From positions 25,150,336-25,214,335 of the forward strand of contig NW_022881614.1 of assembly GCF_003369915.1 (NCBI RefSeq): a DNA stretch of 64,000 nucleotides, written 5' to 3'. This stretch comes from Drosophila miranda (lineage: Eukaryota; Arthropoda; Insecta; Diptera; Drosophilidae). Positions 22,882 through 34,171 of this stretch are shown one piece after another. The position numbers and the translations under genes were made by a program. Numbering within the stretch: position 1 is the first letter of the stretch; every line of letters starts with the position of its first letter. Below the pieces are notes generated by a model, which made no database searches, was not told where the DNA came from, and was given only the letters and a program-made list of their open reading frames with translations.

Positions 22882-23543
22882 GCATCCTTCGACAGACCGT
22901 GTGGATAGTGAACGCTCAGGAGGTCTGCCGTCAGACAGTTCGATCGTGTATGCGCTGTTTTAAATGCAAGCCTCGATTGCTGACGCAACTCATGGGGAAT
23001 TTACCCGCAGATCGACTCCGTGCTCTCCGCCCATTTTCAATTTGCGGCGTTGATTTTTGTGGACCAGTGCACACGACATTGAAAATTCGCGGAAGGCCTC
23101 CATACAAGTCATACATTGCGCTTTTTGTTTGTTTTGCATCCAAGGCGGTTCACCTAGAAATAGTTTCCGATCTAACCACTGATTGTTTTTTGTTGGCATT
23201 TCAAAGGTTCGTCGGGCGCCGAGGATATCCCCAAGTCGTTCATTGCGACAACGGGACGAACTTCGTCGGAGCGAGCCGCCATCTCAGCGCTCTGCGGATC
23301 AGGCTCAAGGAGCAAGGAGACGCAATTCGCGACTTCGCGTCAAAGAACGGATGCGAATTTGTGTTCATACCGCCGCGAGCTCCTCACATGGGAGGGCTAT
23401 GGGAGGCAGGTGTAAAAACTGCCAAGAGCCTACTCCTACGGGCGGTAGGCAGCGCGCTCCTAACCGCCGAAGAGCTCGCCACAGTCCTCGTCGGCATCGA
23501 GGCCATAATGAACTCGAGGCCGCTGGGAGCCATCAGCCGGGAT
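22878..23543 (+). pseudogene. Element C integrase, truncated
   Basis: The zinc-binding half (CMRCFKCKP) leads to a core with all three catalytic motifs: GVDFCGP (about 23047), HCDNGTNF (23240) and GGLWEAGVK (23394). The C-terminal domain is missing: after ISRDLN the sequence jumps into the last part of the LTR. A deletion therefore removed the end of pol and the first two thirds of the 3' LTR. Confidence 0.85.
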
Positions 23544-23644
23544 TTGAATTGTGAAGAAAATATAGTTGTTCGCCAACCTTGAATTAGATCGAGCGTATCA
23601 AGTTTTTCGCCCCGCCAAATAAATAATTCTAATCTAATTTTTCA
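23544..23644 (+). repeat. 3' LTR of element C, truncated
   Basis: Matches 16624-16767 but lacks the upstream part and about 45 bp before its end. Ends TTTTTCA and is followed by TACAG at 23645-23649. Confidence 0.8.
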
Positions 23645-24040
23645 TACAGGAAGAAAGACAGGAAGAGAGAGGGAGAGAGAGAGAGACACAAAGGCCGCCA
23701 TGGCAACAGGAAATCCAACCCAATAAACACCCCCCTGCACCTCTTAATGTACAACAACTATTTTCAATTATTGCCAATCAAATGTTGCATTCAATTGATG
23801 TTTACAACATGCTGCTGCGGCATGTGGCATTCAGGGCACAGTCTTATTATAGTCTCTCGTTCTCTGGCATATATGTATGTTGGCTTATTGGAGGTTTTTT
23901 GGTAGGGGATCTCATGGGTCGGGGGCGGCGGGCCGGAGGCCGGAGGGCGTTGCCTAAGAGCCATGTAATTAGTTTGCAAGTGAGTTTCAGGATTAATCTT
24001 TGAGTGTGTGCTTGATTGTCGTCCACTTCACAGATTCCCC

Positions 24041-24074
<34 letters not shown>

Positions 24075-25777
24075 GACGCCCACACACACTCATATTAATG
24101 CATTGCAAATAAACTTGATGAATGTGTGCGTGGGCCGGTCAAAGAAAGTGCGTACCACCGCACATGTTAATTGAAGGCAGTGCAAACACAGCACAAAAAC
24201 CCACAGGATAGAGAGCTGCCAGAGAGCTGTGGAAGGCACAGAAAGAGAGGCATACACGAGCACACACAGACAGACACTGGCCTTGTAATTACGGCCACCT
24301 GCACGGAGGAGACCTGCAACTACAGCTGCAACAGTCCTCCCAGAACAAAGTATCCTCAAAGCTTTATGGATACCAATATATTCCCCACTCATCTATACAT
24401 ACATGTGTGCATATGTATGCAAATTAATATTTGATTAAACACAATTATGTGTCCTGCAATACTCAATTAAATGCCATCAGATAGTCATGGAACTCGAGCG
24501 AGGATATTTCGAGGAATTTTTAATTAGAAGGGAAAGCCTTTAGCTTGTGGGTTGCCCCACAGAGAGGCAACAATGTGGAATAAGTATTTCAGAGTATTGA
24601 GAGGTGATGATGAGGAGGAGGAGGGGGGTCCTATGCCCACCAAAGTCATCCACAATTGGCATTGCCTACTGCAGAGCCCTGCAAGCATCCACTTGCCCCT
24701 TAATCAGACTCGAACCAGCAAGAAAATGTACAAAAAAAAGGATTATCAAACAAAAAACTATCAAATGTGTGTGTTGCTTTCTCTTTCTCTCTACCAGAAA
24801 ATCAAGTCACAAGTGAGCGAGAAAAAAAAACTGAAATTTGATGATCCAACGCAGTCCAAGAGACCTGCTTCGCTTTTGTTCGTCTGTTTCTGGCGAGCGA
24901 TTCGAAGTTATAAGAAAGCTGAATCGCTGATTCGAAGGGTTGCCCGTTCAGGCTGGGTTCCAGTATGGACTCCACTAATACTGCCCTTGAGATAGGGCTT
25001 TTTTCCTTCAAAAACTAATATTTTCTACAGAATTTGATATGGAAGAAACTCCCTGCCCTAAAATCTGCCACAATTCCATGTCAGAAGGCCCTTCCTGGCG
25101 TTATAACAACGCAAACAAATTACCACTTCCTCTCCTTGGGCAAATATTGTGGTCAATCTTTTGTGTGGACCCTCGCTGTGAGTCCTCTCATTAATCCAAG
25201 TGTTTTTTCCAACAGCTAGTTTGCATAACCTTAGTTTGCCCCCGAAGTTCATGAAACCCCCATAAAGAAGGAGCATACATAATGGGGAGGGAAGGCAACA
25301 ACAACAACAGCGTCTAATTAGGTTATGTTTGATTGTTGTAATATGCGCCACAGCCAGGGCTACGGCTACACGACATGTGTGTCCATCCTTTGCTACGCCA
25401 GTCGCATCCCTCCAGCCAGCCATCCATCCATCCGTCTCCACAGAAGCTGTGGCTCGGATTCTATGTGTCGTCCCTTCTGGTCAACGCTGTGGATGTAGAT
25501 TAAAACTCTGTGGTTGGAACCTCCGAGATTGAATCAACATATCATCTCTCTCGTCCGAAATTTTACTCATATCTGCGCGAGCGTAGCTAGTGAGCCGGGG
25601 GTTGTCGCAAGAGTAAAGCGAGTGTGCAGGGGGGCTTGCTTCCTAGTTTATCAAGTGAATATACATATGTTTGTACCTTTTAAAGAGAATATGATTTTTT
25701 AGTTGATAAATAACTGAATTTTGAAGATTTTTTTTCCAAAAATAGTCAAAATACCAGATTTATAGCCCTAAGACTAC
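23645..25777. other. Non-coding host sequence between elements C and D
   Basis: About 2.1 kb. It holds GA-rich runs (23655-23690), a (CA)n microsatellite (about 24047-24070), and scattered poly-A and poly-T. Short open frames (for example 24552-24995) show no domain and low complexity. It could be intronic or intergenic; nothing decides this. ACTAC at 25773-25777 is the left target-site duplication of element D. Confidence 0.6.
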
Positions 25778-26115
25778 TGTTGTGAAATCCTCGATACGAG
25801 ATTTCAATGTTGAGCAGAAATGCTCTGGGGAATCTTTGCGTTTAATAATGTACTACACGATATAGACAATTCGAGATTTATTCATTTAATCTTAATCGCG
25901 TATAGAGTACAATGTAATAGGTAATACGGGTTTAAGCGCGGCCGGCTGCAACTGCTAATTGTCGTGATTTCGTCGAAACACAAACGAAGACTCTTCATGG
26001 TGATCGGAAACGAGGTTACGCCGCCCTAGCATGAAACGACGCCGTTCTCCGAGTGGGCAATCGCAGTTAGAGCGCTCTCACTCTCTTTGTAGTTTAACCC
26101 TTAGAAAACCGTCCA
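25778..26115 (-). repeat. 3' LTR of element D
   Basis: 338 bp. Followed on the right by a G-rich (minus strand) tract near 26116-26128 that can act as the polypurine primer. Confidence 0.85.
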
Positions 26116-26240
26116 TGCCGCCCCCAATACTGGGACCAGTATTAGAAACCAAAGTATGTCACATGTGAATGCTCTGTGAATAATTAAAGTGTTCGTTATG
26201 GTACATGTATGGTCGAATGGAGCTAGCAACGGTGGTAGGA

Positions 26241-26830
26241 TTATTCTGAGGTCTGTGGCAACGGTAGCCGACATAGTTTAGAGACCGATCGTTTGTATAC
26301 GCCTGATGCTGTTTTAACAGTTGCGACTCTGACTAAACTGTCAGCTCCAGGGTGAACTATTATCCTTCTCAGTTTCCACTCGTTGGGTGGCAGTCGGTCA
26401 TCCTTGACAATTACTAGATCGCTGACTTGTAGATTGTCGGTTTCATGTCGCCACTTTGGACGGGCTTGAAGATGTGATAGCCAATCCGAACTCCAATGTT
26501 TCCAAAATTGCCGGATCATTTTCTGTCCTTCCAGAAATTGGACTGTGAGTGGAACATCCCTTGTCGTTACATCCGGCGGTGCTAATAATGAATCTCCAAT
26601 AAGAAAATGTGCCGGGGCGAGGACAGCTAGGTCCTCCGGCTCCGCGCTTAGTGGACATAATGGCCTGGAATTTAAACAGGCTTCAATTTGTGTTAGCACG
26701 GTAGCAAGTTGTTCGTAGGTCATTTTATATCCTGAAAAGGCTCGATAGAGATGTGTTTTGACAGACTTTACATTTGCCTCCCAAAGGCCTCCGAAATTAG
26801 GACTATGCGGTGGATTAAAATGCCTTGGAC
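26241..26830 (-). pseudogene. Element D integrase, C-terminal part
   Basis: The frame 26723-26241 and its upstream extension to about 26830 cover the end of the catalytic core (FGGLWEANVK region) and the DUF5641-type tail (LNSRPLCPL, KLCRLPLP). It is one base out of frame with the preceding part of pol; the break is near 26826. Confidence 0.8.
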
Positions 26831-29422
26831 GTTTCGGGCCGCTAAAGCAGGTATTACAGTTGTGGGTAGCTCTCGTTTCAAATGTATTTGCCAGGTTTGA
26901 AGAGCCCGGTCGGCACCAATGAAGTTCGTGCCGCAGTCGCTATACATGTGTTGACAGTAGCCCCGACGCGCGATGAAACGTTGTGGGGCCATGAGAAAGT
27001 GTTCGGTGGTTAAGCCCGTGACCGCTTCAAGATGAATTGCCTTTGCAGCCAAACAGATGAAAACTGCGATATACGCCTTGTAGTTTGTGTGTCCACGGAA
27101 TCTGGATGCTTGAATTTCGAACGCGCCTGTATAGTCCACTCCGGTGGCGATGAATGCACGAGTTGGCGGATTGACTCTATGTAGGGGAAGATCGGCCATC
27201 AATTGTGCTGCTGGTTTCGGTCGGTGACGAAAACATCGGACGCATTGTCGAAGAATGCGTTTGACAGTTTGTTTTCCGTTGACTATCCAGAATTTGTGTC
27301 GAATAGTGGCCAGCGTTAATTCGGTGCCGCCGTGGAGTGCGAGACGGTGGGCATTACGCACGACGAGATCGGTAAAATGATGATGATTGGGAATGATCAT
27401 TGGTTGTCGCTGGCTTATCGGAAGGTGCATTGCATTTCGCAGTCGACCTCTGACTCGTAGAATTTGTTGGTCATCTAGAAATGGGGATAATTGACACAGC
27501 TTGTGTGTGCCCGATAGTGCCTTGTTTCCCTTCAACCTCAATATCTCTGTCGCGTAGACCTCCTGTTGAATGCTGCGAACGAGATGAATTAAAGCGTTGT
27601 CGAGCTCCTGCACACTCAGTGGTCCAGACAGTTTGTCCCCTTTGGCTTGAATGTTATGTATAAACCGTAGAACATATGCCATGACTGATATTAACCTGTC
27701 GTATGAGGACGAGTTTTGGATGAAGGCTTCTGGAGCCTCCGAGACTTGCACAGCATTTTGGAACAAAACTGATGGTTTCTCCTCGATTATAGTCCTGTCG
27801 ATGTCCTGACTGGGAACTCCGTTTGCCGGCCATTGGCTTTCCGGCTGCTGTAGCCATGATGGTCCAGACCACCATAATGGATGTACTGCTAACTCTTGTG
27901 GTGTTAAGCCACGAGATGCGCAGTCCGCTGGGTTTACCGCAGTAGGTACATGTCTCCACTGAGTTGATGTACTATGCTCCAAAATCTGTCCAACGCGATT
28001 TGACACAAAGGTTTGCCATCGGTGGGGATCTCCATTTATCCAAAACAAAACGATAGTAGCATCTGACCAATAGAAGGTTGCCATAGGTGGTCCTGCAGTG
28101 CGAAGTTGGTCCCGGATCCCTTTTGCCAGTTTAATTGCCAGCAGCGCACCCGAAAGTTCGACTCGTGGAATTGTGATCGGTTTCGTGGGTGTGACTCGAC
28201 TGCGTGCAGCTAGCAAATGGGTTTGAATCATTCCGTTTGGTAGCTCTGCACGAATATATGCACATGCTGCATACGCCAGTGATGATCCATCGCAGAAAAC
28301 ATGTAGCTGTAATGACGCAAGCTCGTGGATGTTGAAGCGCAGCCATCGTGGTACTTGAATTTGCTCGACATATGGCAAGTTCTGTATGAATCCCTGCCAT
28401 CTATCAAGCAGTTCGGTTGGCAGCGGTTCATCCCAGTCCAGTTGTGCTAGGCTGCCATCGTTGCGTTTGATGCGGGCCATCCATGAGTCCTTGAGTATCG
28501 CCTTCGCGGTCATGACACAGGGCGTGATGAAACCTAATGGGTCGTACAGTCGGGCGACTGTGGAAAGTAAAGAACGTTTAGTATGTGCGTGACTGATTTC
28601 AAAATTTATCTTGAACCCAAAATAGTCTTGATGTGGATGCCAATAGAGGCCTAAGGTTTTAACGGGATCTTGGTACTCAAACTCTAATAATGTCTTATGA
28701 GATAAATGGTCTGGAGGTATGTCTTGTAGCAGAGAAGCGTCATTCGCAGACCACTTTCGAAGCTCCATTCCTGCTGATCGTAAGGCTCCGATCAATTGAT
28801 TTTGAATTTCTAATGCTCCTTCGCGAGTGGAAGCTCCGCTTTGTACGTCGTCCACGTATATTTCGTGTCGAAGGACCCTTTCCGCGAGTGGGTATCGGTC
28901 TCGTTCATCCTGCGCCAGTTGATGTATGACGCGAATGGCTGTGTAAGGAGCTGAAGCGGTTCCAAACGTAACTGTGTTTAGATAATACTCAGCTACTTGG
29001 TTGTGTTCGTCATGCCAAAAGATGCGTTGATATTGCGAACCCTCTGCATTCATGTCAATGCATCTATACATCTTCTGAATGTCGGCAGCAAAAAGAAAAC
29101 GATGGAAACGCCAATTCAGGACCACGCCGGCTAGATCGTTTTGGAGCGCTGGTCCGGTGCATAGGACGTCATTGAGCGATTTTCCGGTTGACGTTTTACA
29201 GGAGGCGTCATATACTACTCTAACCTTAGTAGTGACACTTTCCTCTTTGAATACTGCGTGATGAGGCAAGGTGCAACATGTGGACTCGATTCCATTCTCC
29301 TTGCTAATGATGCAATGCTGCTGCTCCTTGGTTGTTACTTTGGTCACCTGGCCTAGTTGAAAGTACTCCTTCATGACTTCCGAATATTTGGCTTGCAGCT
29401 CCGGCTGCCTTTGGAATCTTCG
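26826..29422 (-). pseudogene. Element D RT, RNase H and integrase core
   Basis: Open for 868 codons from 29374, with sequence homology extending to the stop at 29423. RT shows KVRVVYDAS, AADIQKMYR, VTFGTASAPYTAIR and IYVDDV (about 28850). RNase H has HVFCDGS, IPRVELSGA and YWSDAT (about 28050-28330). Integrase has HHCC-type zinc ligands (CVRCFRHRP near 27230), GVDYTGAF and YSDCGTNF (about 26935). The frame breaks near 26826. RT motifs are complete, so enzyme loss comes from the breaks and not from motif decay. Confidence 0.85.
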
Positions 29423-31571
29423 TTAAAGCATTTGGAATCGATTAATCGCGATTTGACGTGATTTGCCTAGCACCTGCGAAGGGTCAAACAAACGCTTAAG
29501 TGGTAACCGTACCAAATACTTGCCGTTTCGTTGACGGATGTGAGTTCGTTTAAAATGCTCCTCGCACCATCGCTCTTCTGGTGTGAGCTGTTTTGCAGAA
29601 CCGAGATGCTCCATTTCGAAGAATTTCTGGACGAGATTCTCTAGCCTGTTGTGGTGACATCTAATGGTGACAGCGTGTGAGCGTGTGGAAGTGGCTCGAC
29701 CAAAGACTATCCAGCCCAGCTGGGTGTGCTGTGCAATTGGTTGGTTCTCCTTTCCTCTGCGGATATCTGAAAGCAGGATCTGTGGGATTACGTCCGCTCC
29801 CAGCAGAAGATCAATCCGTTGTGATTTGTAGAACCTGGGATCGGCGAGTTCTATTCCGTTCAAATGAGGACATTGCTGCAATTTGATGGATTTTGAAGGT
29901 AATTGCGATGTAAGCGTTTTAAGTATAAACGCAGTATCAATGGTAGTACAAAACTGCGAAGTACAAGAACTTAATGCCAATTCTGTAGTGTAGGTACACC
30001 TGTTCTTGGAGGTGGTCCCAACTCCAGCAATTTCTGCCGAAATTGGATGCCGCTTGAGGTTGAGAGCCTGCACTGTGTGCTCTGTAATGAGGGTTCCTTC
30101 CCAGCCTGAATCCACTAACGCACGTACCACAGCTGATTGGCCAGTGTGGGGGTTGTGGATTGTGACCAGGGCAGTGGCCAGAAGGACAGTCGTGGGTCCG
30201 TGATGCGTTGCCGTAGCGGAGACTAGTTGCGCAGAGTGTGTTCTCACAGACGAGTCGGTCGCTGCAGACTGTGGATGACCACCGGAACTAGTGTTGGGAA
30301 CAACTGGGAGAGGCTGTGCAGTGCTCTGAGTAGGAAGTGGGGTCCTAGCGTAGAGTTGCGTAGGTGTAGCCCTGCCAGATGAGTCGCACGTTGTATACTG
30401 CCAGGAGTTACCGGAACGAGCGCTATGGGAGGCTGCGTGAGGCTGTGTTGCCACCTGAGCAGGAGTTGGGAAGTGCAGCAGTGTATGGTGTCTTTGACCA
30501 CACTGCGTGCAGTTCCTTTTACTGGTACATTTTGAAAGTGCATGGGAACGGCTCAGACAGTTGAGGCATGCCTTTGCATGATCGACGATGGCTTTCCTTG
30601 CAAAGCAGTCCTGGAGTCTGGAGTCCTGGAGTCCGCGTCGTGGAGTGGCCTCGATTTTCGAACACATCGATGCTGACGAGACGGTCGTTGAGAAATGATT
30701 GTGGCTGAGAAAATGTGGCAAGTTCGCCAGAGCCGCCGAGATGGAGCTCCCAAGCTTGCAGTGTCGTGCTTGGCAGTCTGGAAGTGAGATGATGAGCCAT
30801 CCAATGCTGAACATCTAGATTCTTGAAAGCATTGAGACAAACCGTCGCAACATTAAGCATATGTTTTATATCAGCAGACTGCTCCTTTGTCAACTGTGGC
30901 AAGTCATACAAACCGTTCATATGGTACATAAACTGCAGCCGTTTGTTGTCGTATCGCTTGAGGACGAGACTCCAAGCTGTTGTATAGTTATTTCCCGCAA
31001 GCGCCATCTGCTGAATATCCTCGTCGCGATCCGAGGGAAGAGCTTGCTTCAGGAAATGAAACCTTTGGACGTCGGACAGTTTCTGGTTGTTATGGATGAG
31101 TTGAACAAATGCATCGTGAAATGCCGGCCAATCCACAAACTTGCCTGTAAATGTCGGTACAGGTAGCTTGGGCAATTGCACTGATGATACAGATGGATTT
31201 GCTGGCTCCGGATTCTGCTGTACCGGTGGTGCTCTTGGACATACATTTTCGTAGGCCTCTGATATGATGCTGAATGCCGTTGTATAGTCTTCATCAAAGC
31301 GAAAGGCCACTTTGCTGGACACATAACTATGCGTACTTGGACATCGAAGTATTAGTAAACGTTGATGATTTTGCTCAAATTCACCTAAGAACCGTTGCAA
31401 AGTTTGTAAGCGCGTTTGAAAATAAGCTTTTGTTTTCCGATCTGCGCCATCCTTTCTGAAATTACGCACCGTTTGATTAACCCTCGCAATGAGATTTGTC
31501 TGTATAACACTGAGATTGTCGATCTCCACCTGAGGATCGGCTTCGAGGTCGTGGGACTCGGCTGTTGACAT
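29423..31571 (-). pseudogene. Element D gag and protease, with zinc-knuckle deletion
   Basis: Likely starts at the ATG 31571-31569 (MSTAESHD). Capsid-like sequence includes LPKLPVPTFTGK and WPAFHDAF. Near 30605-30640 the frame is lost where about 146 bp net, covering the first zinc knuckle, is replaced by a CTGGAGT-type filler. The remaining knuckles (CLNCLSRSHALSKC, CTQCGQRHHTLLH) and the protease (VDSGWEGTLIT) are in another frame. The protease keeps DSG but has W where S is usual. A stop at 29423-29425 separates this from RT and is shared by the duplicate at 34172. Confidence 0.85.
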
Positions 31572-32114
31572 GTTGCTGTTATATGTGTATGTACCTTTCT
31601 CACCCTTAGTTGCACTCTCTTTGACCTTGTACAAAATACCCACAACGAAACACTTACTCTGGTACTCGGGAGTGCTTCTCTTTGCTTAAAGCGTAGCTTA
31701 AGAGAACTTGCGAGTCGTTGTTGTTGGTGTTGTCCGAGCGGAGAGCAGAAACTGTGCTTCTGTGAGCGTTGAGTTGAGGCCTTGTGTCTAGAGATGATGT
31801 GCAGCAACAGAACGCTCGTTGGTCTCTTGGTCTCTGCTTTGCACGAGAGAGAGGCTGCTGTCTAACCGTCGGCTTGTGTTGTTGTTGTGTGCTACTGTCC
31901 AGGCGCAGAGCTATCGTCTGGTCTTCTTTGTCCCTGCTTCGTGCGAGAGATAGCGGCTGTTGGATAAACCGTTGGTTTGCGTTGTGTTTGCCGTTTACAG
32001 TTGCAGCCGGTAAAATATGATTTTATTTGTACATTTAACTGAACGCGGAACGAGGTAGAATCATATGCGTATAGTACGAATTAAAACGCGGTTCCCCTCA
32101 TGGGCCACCAAAAA
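31572..32114 (-). other. Leader of element D
   Basis: Non-coding sequence between gag and the right LTR. The primer-binding-site candidate (minus strand TTGGTGGCCCATGAGG) abuts the LTR at 32100-32114. Repeated at 36464-37006. Confidence 0.75.
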
Positions 32115-32478
32115 TGTTGTGAAATCCTCGATACGAGATTTCAATGTTGAGCAGAAATGCTCTGGGGAATCTTTGCGTTTAATAATGTACTACACGATAT
32201 AGACAATTCGAGATTTATTCATTTGGACTTCAATCTACTTAAACTTTAATCTTAATCGCGGAGAGAGTACAATGTAATGGGTAATACGGGTTTAAGCGCG
32301 GCCGGCTGCAACTGCTAATTGTCGTTGTGATTTCGTCGACACGCAAACGAAGACTCTTCTTGGTGATCGGAGACGAGGTTACGCCGCCCTAGCATGAAAC
32401 GACGCCGTTCTCCGAGTGGGCAATCGCAGTTAGAGCGCTCTCACTCTCTTTGTAGTTTAACCCTTAGAAAACCGTCCA
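32115..32478 (-). repeat. 5' LTR of element D
   Basis: Complete at 364 bp. ACTAC follows at 32479-32483. Confidence 0.9.
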
Positions 32479-33468
32479 ACTACTATATCATGTAGTTTTC
32501 GGTAGGGAATGAAGGAAATAATCGATGCAGGTAGTACTCTTCATGGTATATTGCTAAAGATGGTATTGTTTTTTGTATATTTTGTAAAACTTTCAACGAA
32601 GTTCTGTAAGAAATCCCATGGGATACACATCAAAACAACGAATCGTCTTAAAGAAAGATAAGATATACGTATATGTTCCATAAGATTTAGCAACAGATAT
32701 TAAGAAATATTTTTTTCTTAGCACAAATAATTGTAGAATAAATCTTCCTGAGCGATACTACAATAAATATGGCTCTAAAAACCTATCCAGATCATAAAAT
32801 CGTTGAAAGAAAGCAAATTTAATGGGAATAAAATAATGTAAATTGAAATTTAAAAAGGTTTTATATATAACTATAATAATACTATAACAAATAACCGAAT
32901 AATCGCTCCTAATGCGAGTCTTTGTAAGAATAAACTCTCTGTTTCCGAAGATATATGAATAAAACTCAAAGATCCTGTTGTTTCTTATAGTTTCGATCAT
33001 CAATTCAGGTAAATTAATATTATTTCCAACATTAGTTCAGGGAAATTCCACCCAAGAGTATCTACATCTGCCACCTTCGCACGTATCTTTTCTTTTATGT
33101 TTTCTGTGCTTTACTGTAGCCCCTGCCCGGCTCTTTTCTTATGTTTGAGTTTTGTAACTGCGCTTTAAAAAGTTTGTTGATTGAATGCAGCCCAGCCCCT
33201 GAGCCCTGCGCCCTGCAATTGTTGCAAAAGGGCAGCCATAAAGTGTCCTTATACCAACACATATGCCTCTCCCCTCCCCTACCCGCACACACCGCACAGA
33301 GAGAGATCCCCAACACCCACTCACAGAATGGAGGAGAGAACACTGAACAGTTTTATAGCTATTCTTTTGTATACTCTGCGGATTAGTTCTTCATTGTTTA
33401 GCTCTCTGGCAGCGTGGCGCTCTGCAGATAGCAGACTGCTCCCCCGCCCCATCACCCTATCCACACCC
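32479..33468. other. Host flank right of element D (first copy)
   Basis: AT-rich non-coding DNA, about 1 kb, repeated almost exactly at 37371-38360. The junction at 33468 returns abruptly to the RT region of element D (28720 equivalent). Confidence 0.7.
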
Positions 33469-34171
33469 ATGTCTTGTAGCAGAGAAGCGTCATTCGCAGA
33501 CCACTTTCGAAGCTCCATTCCTGCTGATCGTAAGGCTCCGATCAATTGATTTTGAATTTCTAATGCTCCTTCGCGAGTGGAAGCTCCGCTTTGTACGTCG
33601 TCCACGTATATTTCGTGTCGAAGGACCCTTTCCGCGAGTGGGTATCGGTCTCGTTCATCCTGCGCCAGTTGATGTATGACGCGAATGGCTGTGTAAGGAG
33701 CTGAAGCGGTTCCAAACGTAACTGTGTTTAGATAATACTCAGCTACTTGGTTGTGTTCGTCATGCCAAAAGATGCGTTGATATTGCGAACCCTCTGCATT
33801 CATGTCAATGCATCTATACATCTTCTGAATGTCGGCAGCAAAAAGAAAACGATGGAAACGCCAATTCAGGACCACGCCGGCTAGATCGTTTTGGAGCGCT
33901 GGTCCGGTGCATAGGACGTCATTGAGCGATTTTCCGGTTGACGTTTTACAGGAGGCGTCATATACTACTCTAACCTTAGTAGTGACACTTTCCTCTTTGA
34001 ATACTGCGTGATGAGGCAAGGTGCAACATGTGGACTCGATTCCATTCTCCTTGCTAATGATGCAATGCTGCTGCTCCTTGGTTGTTACTTTGGTCACCTG
34101 GCCTAGTTGAAAGTACTCTTCATGACTTCCGAATATTTGGCTTGCAGCTCCGGCTGCCTTTGGAATCTTCG
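33469..34171 (-). pseudogene. Partial element D reverse transcriptase (duplicate)
   Basis: Matches 28720-29422 and includes KVRVVYDAS and IYVDDV. It has a one-base deletion near 34118 (CTCTTC against CTCCTTC in the first copy). The frame runs through the junction at about 33468 into host sequence and ends at 33321. Confidence 0.8.

Larger units (their letters stand above)
6812..23644 (+). mobile_element. BEL/Pao LTR retrotransposon C (outermost, oldest)
   Basis: Bounded by TACAG duplications at 6807-6811 and 23645-23649. The 5' LTR starts TGTTGCG at 6812 and ends TTTTTCA at 16767, but is split after 28 bp by element A. The 3' LTR keeps only its last part (23544-23644). With element A removed, and not counting its DINE-1-like insert, C is about 6.1 kb. 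Protein order is gag, protease, reverse transcriptase, RNase H, integrase, in one ancestral frame as expected for BEL/Pao. It carries three stops in gag, an RT deletion, a frameshift before integrase and a truncated integrase, so it is dead. Confidence 0.85.
25778..32478 (-). mobile_element. BEL/Pao LTR retrotransposon D
   Basis: 6701 bp between ACTAC duplications (25773-25777 and 32479-32483). LTRs are 25778-26115 (338 bp) and 32115-32478 (364 bp), TGTTGTG to CCGTCCA in plus orientation. The left LTR lacks about 23 bp after ATTCATTT plus 3 bp. Genes run right to left: gag-protease, RT-RNase H, integrase. A stop after protease, a frameshift inside integrase and a gag deletion inactivate it. 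Its family differs from A/B and C. Confidence 0.9.

Noticed and set aside
24552-24995. 147-codon frame in the unique region as a host exon
   Set aside because: Low complexity, lysine-rich and repeat-derived, without splice context or a recognisable domain.
25778-32478. An envelope gene in the BEL/Pao elements
   Set aside because: In all the elements the sequence between the end of integrase and the 3' LTR is too short or absent.
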